From: SOKG01 sp964449845
Lineage (GTDB): Bacteria > Chloroflexota > Dehalococcoidia > SZUA-161
Direction of reading: 5' to 3'
Length of the DNA stretch: 6,294 nt
Assembly (NCBI GenBank): GCA_964449845.1
Contig: CAYVES010000148.1
Coordinates: 1 to 6,294 of the forward strand
A program made the translations under genes and the position numbers. The notes beneath the pieces were generated by a model. That model did no database searches. It was not told where the DNA came from and was given only the letters and a program-made list of their open reading frames with translations. The first letter of the stretch is position 1; each line of letters starts with the position of its first letter. Below, piece after piece: positions 5,139-6,294 of the stretch.

Positions 5139-6294
5139 TGCTGCCTTGGCTGTCTTGGTCGCCCTTAGTAATTCAGCAAACGTTTCAACCCTCGTCCTTA
5201 GCTGGCCGGCGCTGTAGTTCCGGGTGTCATAGCTGTCACCCTCCAGAATCAGCACAGGTATGCCCAACTCTTTCTCTATGACCTTCTTGGTGATCATGAC
5301 GGTGGGGACCCACTCGCGGCAAGAATAGGGGTAGAAATTGATTGCTCCGTCCACGTTGAAAGCCTTGCAGTTCTCCAAGTTGATAGCAACATGGGCTTCA
5401 CAGGAGTGAGGTATGTCCAGGCATGGGCCTACACCGATCATATCCGCCCAGTCCCTATATGGATGTTTGGCGAGCACCCAAGGGCCGAGCCAGAAGGGTA
5501 TCTGGATGCGAATGGCCAGGCCTGTCTGCTCTATCATACGTGTTATGCTCGGATCCACGCTTATCGTAATGGTGGAGAAGACACCGGGGGCTCCTTTCTC
5601 AACTACCCCCTTGCCCTGGTCAACTCTCTGCTGCACCTCCTCATACAGTATCTCAAGCGCCTCCTGCTTCCCTTCAATGTCTCTCGTGGGCATAGAGTTG
5701 AGGAAAAAGGCGTGTGCCAGACTTGCCTGACTTATCGGCTGGGGATCCGCATGCCCAATGAGCTCCGCCACCTGCTGGAACTTCAGCCGGTATATGGCAT
5801 TAGCCTTATTGGTGGCGCGTATCGCCTCCTCCGTCATCTGACAGCCTATCACCTTCTCAAATGTCTGGAAGAGCTTGCGCGCCTGTGATCCACTGTAGCG
5901 CACCCGGTAGTCATTGAATTTTGGCCAGTCCCCCCAGTTCGCATCCGGGCAGTTATCGAGGTATGCTACAGGAACGCCGTAGACCTCGTGCAGCAATTGC
6001 TCTGCCTCAGACGGCTGGTCACAATGATAGGAGGCTATTACTGACAGATCAGGGAAAGGGATTACCCCCTTCACCATCGCCCCCAGCCGGGTCTGATATA
6101 GAGCGCAGTGGGCAGCTCCGGGTGGCAGGCCGTTCTCCTCCCCTGCCTCCAGAAAGGGTGTGAGTTTGTCGAAGATCTGGCCAATGGTCATGTTTATTAT
6201 TTGACCTGGAGTAGCGAAATATACCTCCCTCTCCTCGGTTGACAGCATCATTGACATCAGCGGCCGGAGTTCCATTGGAAAATCGCTGTAGACT
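5136..6294 (-). CDS. 2-hydroxyacyl-CoA dehydratase / benzoyl-CoA reductase-type subunit (HgdB/BcrC/BadD family), 5' end outside window
   Basis: This is the iron-sulfur subunit of a two-component enzyme that reductively activates an acyl-CoA thioester, either dehydrating a 2-hydroxyacyl-CoA or reducing an aromatic acyl-CoA. Counting from the first in-window ATG at 6275 there are 379 residues, but the frame stays open to the edge (VYSDFP before that Met), so the gene probably starts to the right. The evidence is family architecture: Cys in GAAHCALYQ (C57), Cys in SYHCDQPSE (C85) and Cys in FYPYSCREW (C319) are candidate [4Fe-4S] ligands. The C-terminal signature, from IPVLILEGDSYDTR (339-352) to GQLRTRVETFAELL (357-370), is typical of the family. 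Additional cysteines are C109, C145, C285, C292 and C303. The activase follows 7 bases downstream, the usual partner arrangement. The second subunit is expected upstream, beyond 6294. The substrate cannot be decided from this sequence. Confidence 0.9.
   Translation of the reverse strand, partial: VYSDFPMELRPLMSMMLSTEEREVYFATPGQIINMTIGQIFDKLTPFLEAGEENGLPPGAAHCALYQTRLGAMVKGVIPFPDLSVIASYHCDQPSEAEQLLHEVYGVPVAYLDNCPDANWGDWPKFNDYRVRYSGSQARKLFQTFEKVIGCQMTEEAIRATNKANAIYRLKFQQVAELIGHADPQPISQASLAHAFFLNSMPTRDIEGKQEALEILYEEVQQRVDQGKGVVEKGAPGVFSTITISVDPSITRMIEQTGLAIRIQIPFWLGPWVLAKHPYRDWADMIGVGPCLDIPHSCEAHVAINLENCKAFNVDGAINFYPYSCREWVPTVMITKKVIEKELGIPVLILEGDSYDTRNYSAGQLRTRVETFAELLRATKTAKAA

Noticed and set aside
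5391..5888. 165-codon forward frame inside the dehydratase-subunit gene
   Set aside because: It lies antisense to a well-supported family protein and its sequence has no recognisable domain; it is a shadow frame.
1..6294. CRISPR array, tRNA or rRNA genes
   Set aside because: No regularly spaced repeats of 20 or more bases and no recognisable tRNA or rRNA segments were seen on either strand.

Overview
This looks like anaerobic bacterial DNA. A Chloroflexota (Dehalococcoidia-like) sediment or groundwater organism is my best guess, because a corrinoid-activating ASKHA protein, a 2-hydroxyacyl-CoA dehydratase/benzoyl-CoA reductase-type system and a NarL-type response-regulator remnant occur side by side. 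That assignment is inference. The sigma-70-like promoter elements argue for a bacterium rather than an archaeon.

Layout. (1) Bases 1-242 are AT-rich and hold a possible gene tail plus a consensus extended -10 promoter. (2) 243-1658 (+) encodes a beta-class DNA methyltransferase fused to an Mrr-like PD-(D/E)XK nuclease domain. It is clearly more AT-rich than the rest and looks horizontally acquired. (3) 1659-1997 has no supported gene but holds a near-consensus sigma-70 promoter (TTGACA / TGtTATAAG), several inverted repeats and a 12-base perfect palindrome. (4) 1998-2318 (+) is a chimeric relic: the linker of a NarL-type response regulator runs in frame into the C-terminal end of a vitamin B12-dependent methionine synthase activation-like domain. 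(5) 2354-4204 (+) encodes a RACE/RACo-type reductive activator of corrinoid enzymes, with an N-terminal [2Fe-2S] ferredoxin and a C-terminal ASKHA ATPase. (6) 4205-4360 is a short spacer between convergent genes with a hairpin and a periodic ACA motif. (7) 4361-5128 (-) is an HgdC-type activase. (8) 5136-6294 (-) is an HgdB/BcrC/BadD-type dehydratase subunit whose 5' end lies beyond the right edge.

How the parts fit. The two right-hand genes form an operon read right to left. The activase would use ATP hydrolysis to push an electron into the dehydratase or reductase, whose other subunit probably lies beyond the right edge. The RACE protein does analogous chemistry on a different target: ATP-dependent reduction of Co(II) corrinoid back to Co(I) in methyltransferase systems. 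Two unrelated ATP-driven low-potential reduction systems therefore converge here. The region just upstream of the RACE gene, between it and the foreign methyltransferase gene, looks like a rearrangement scar.
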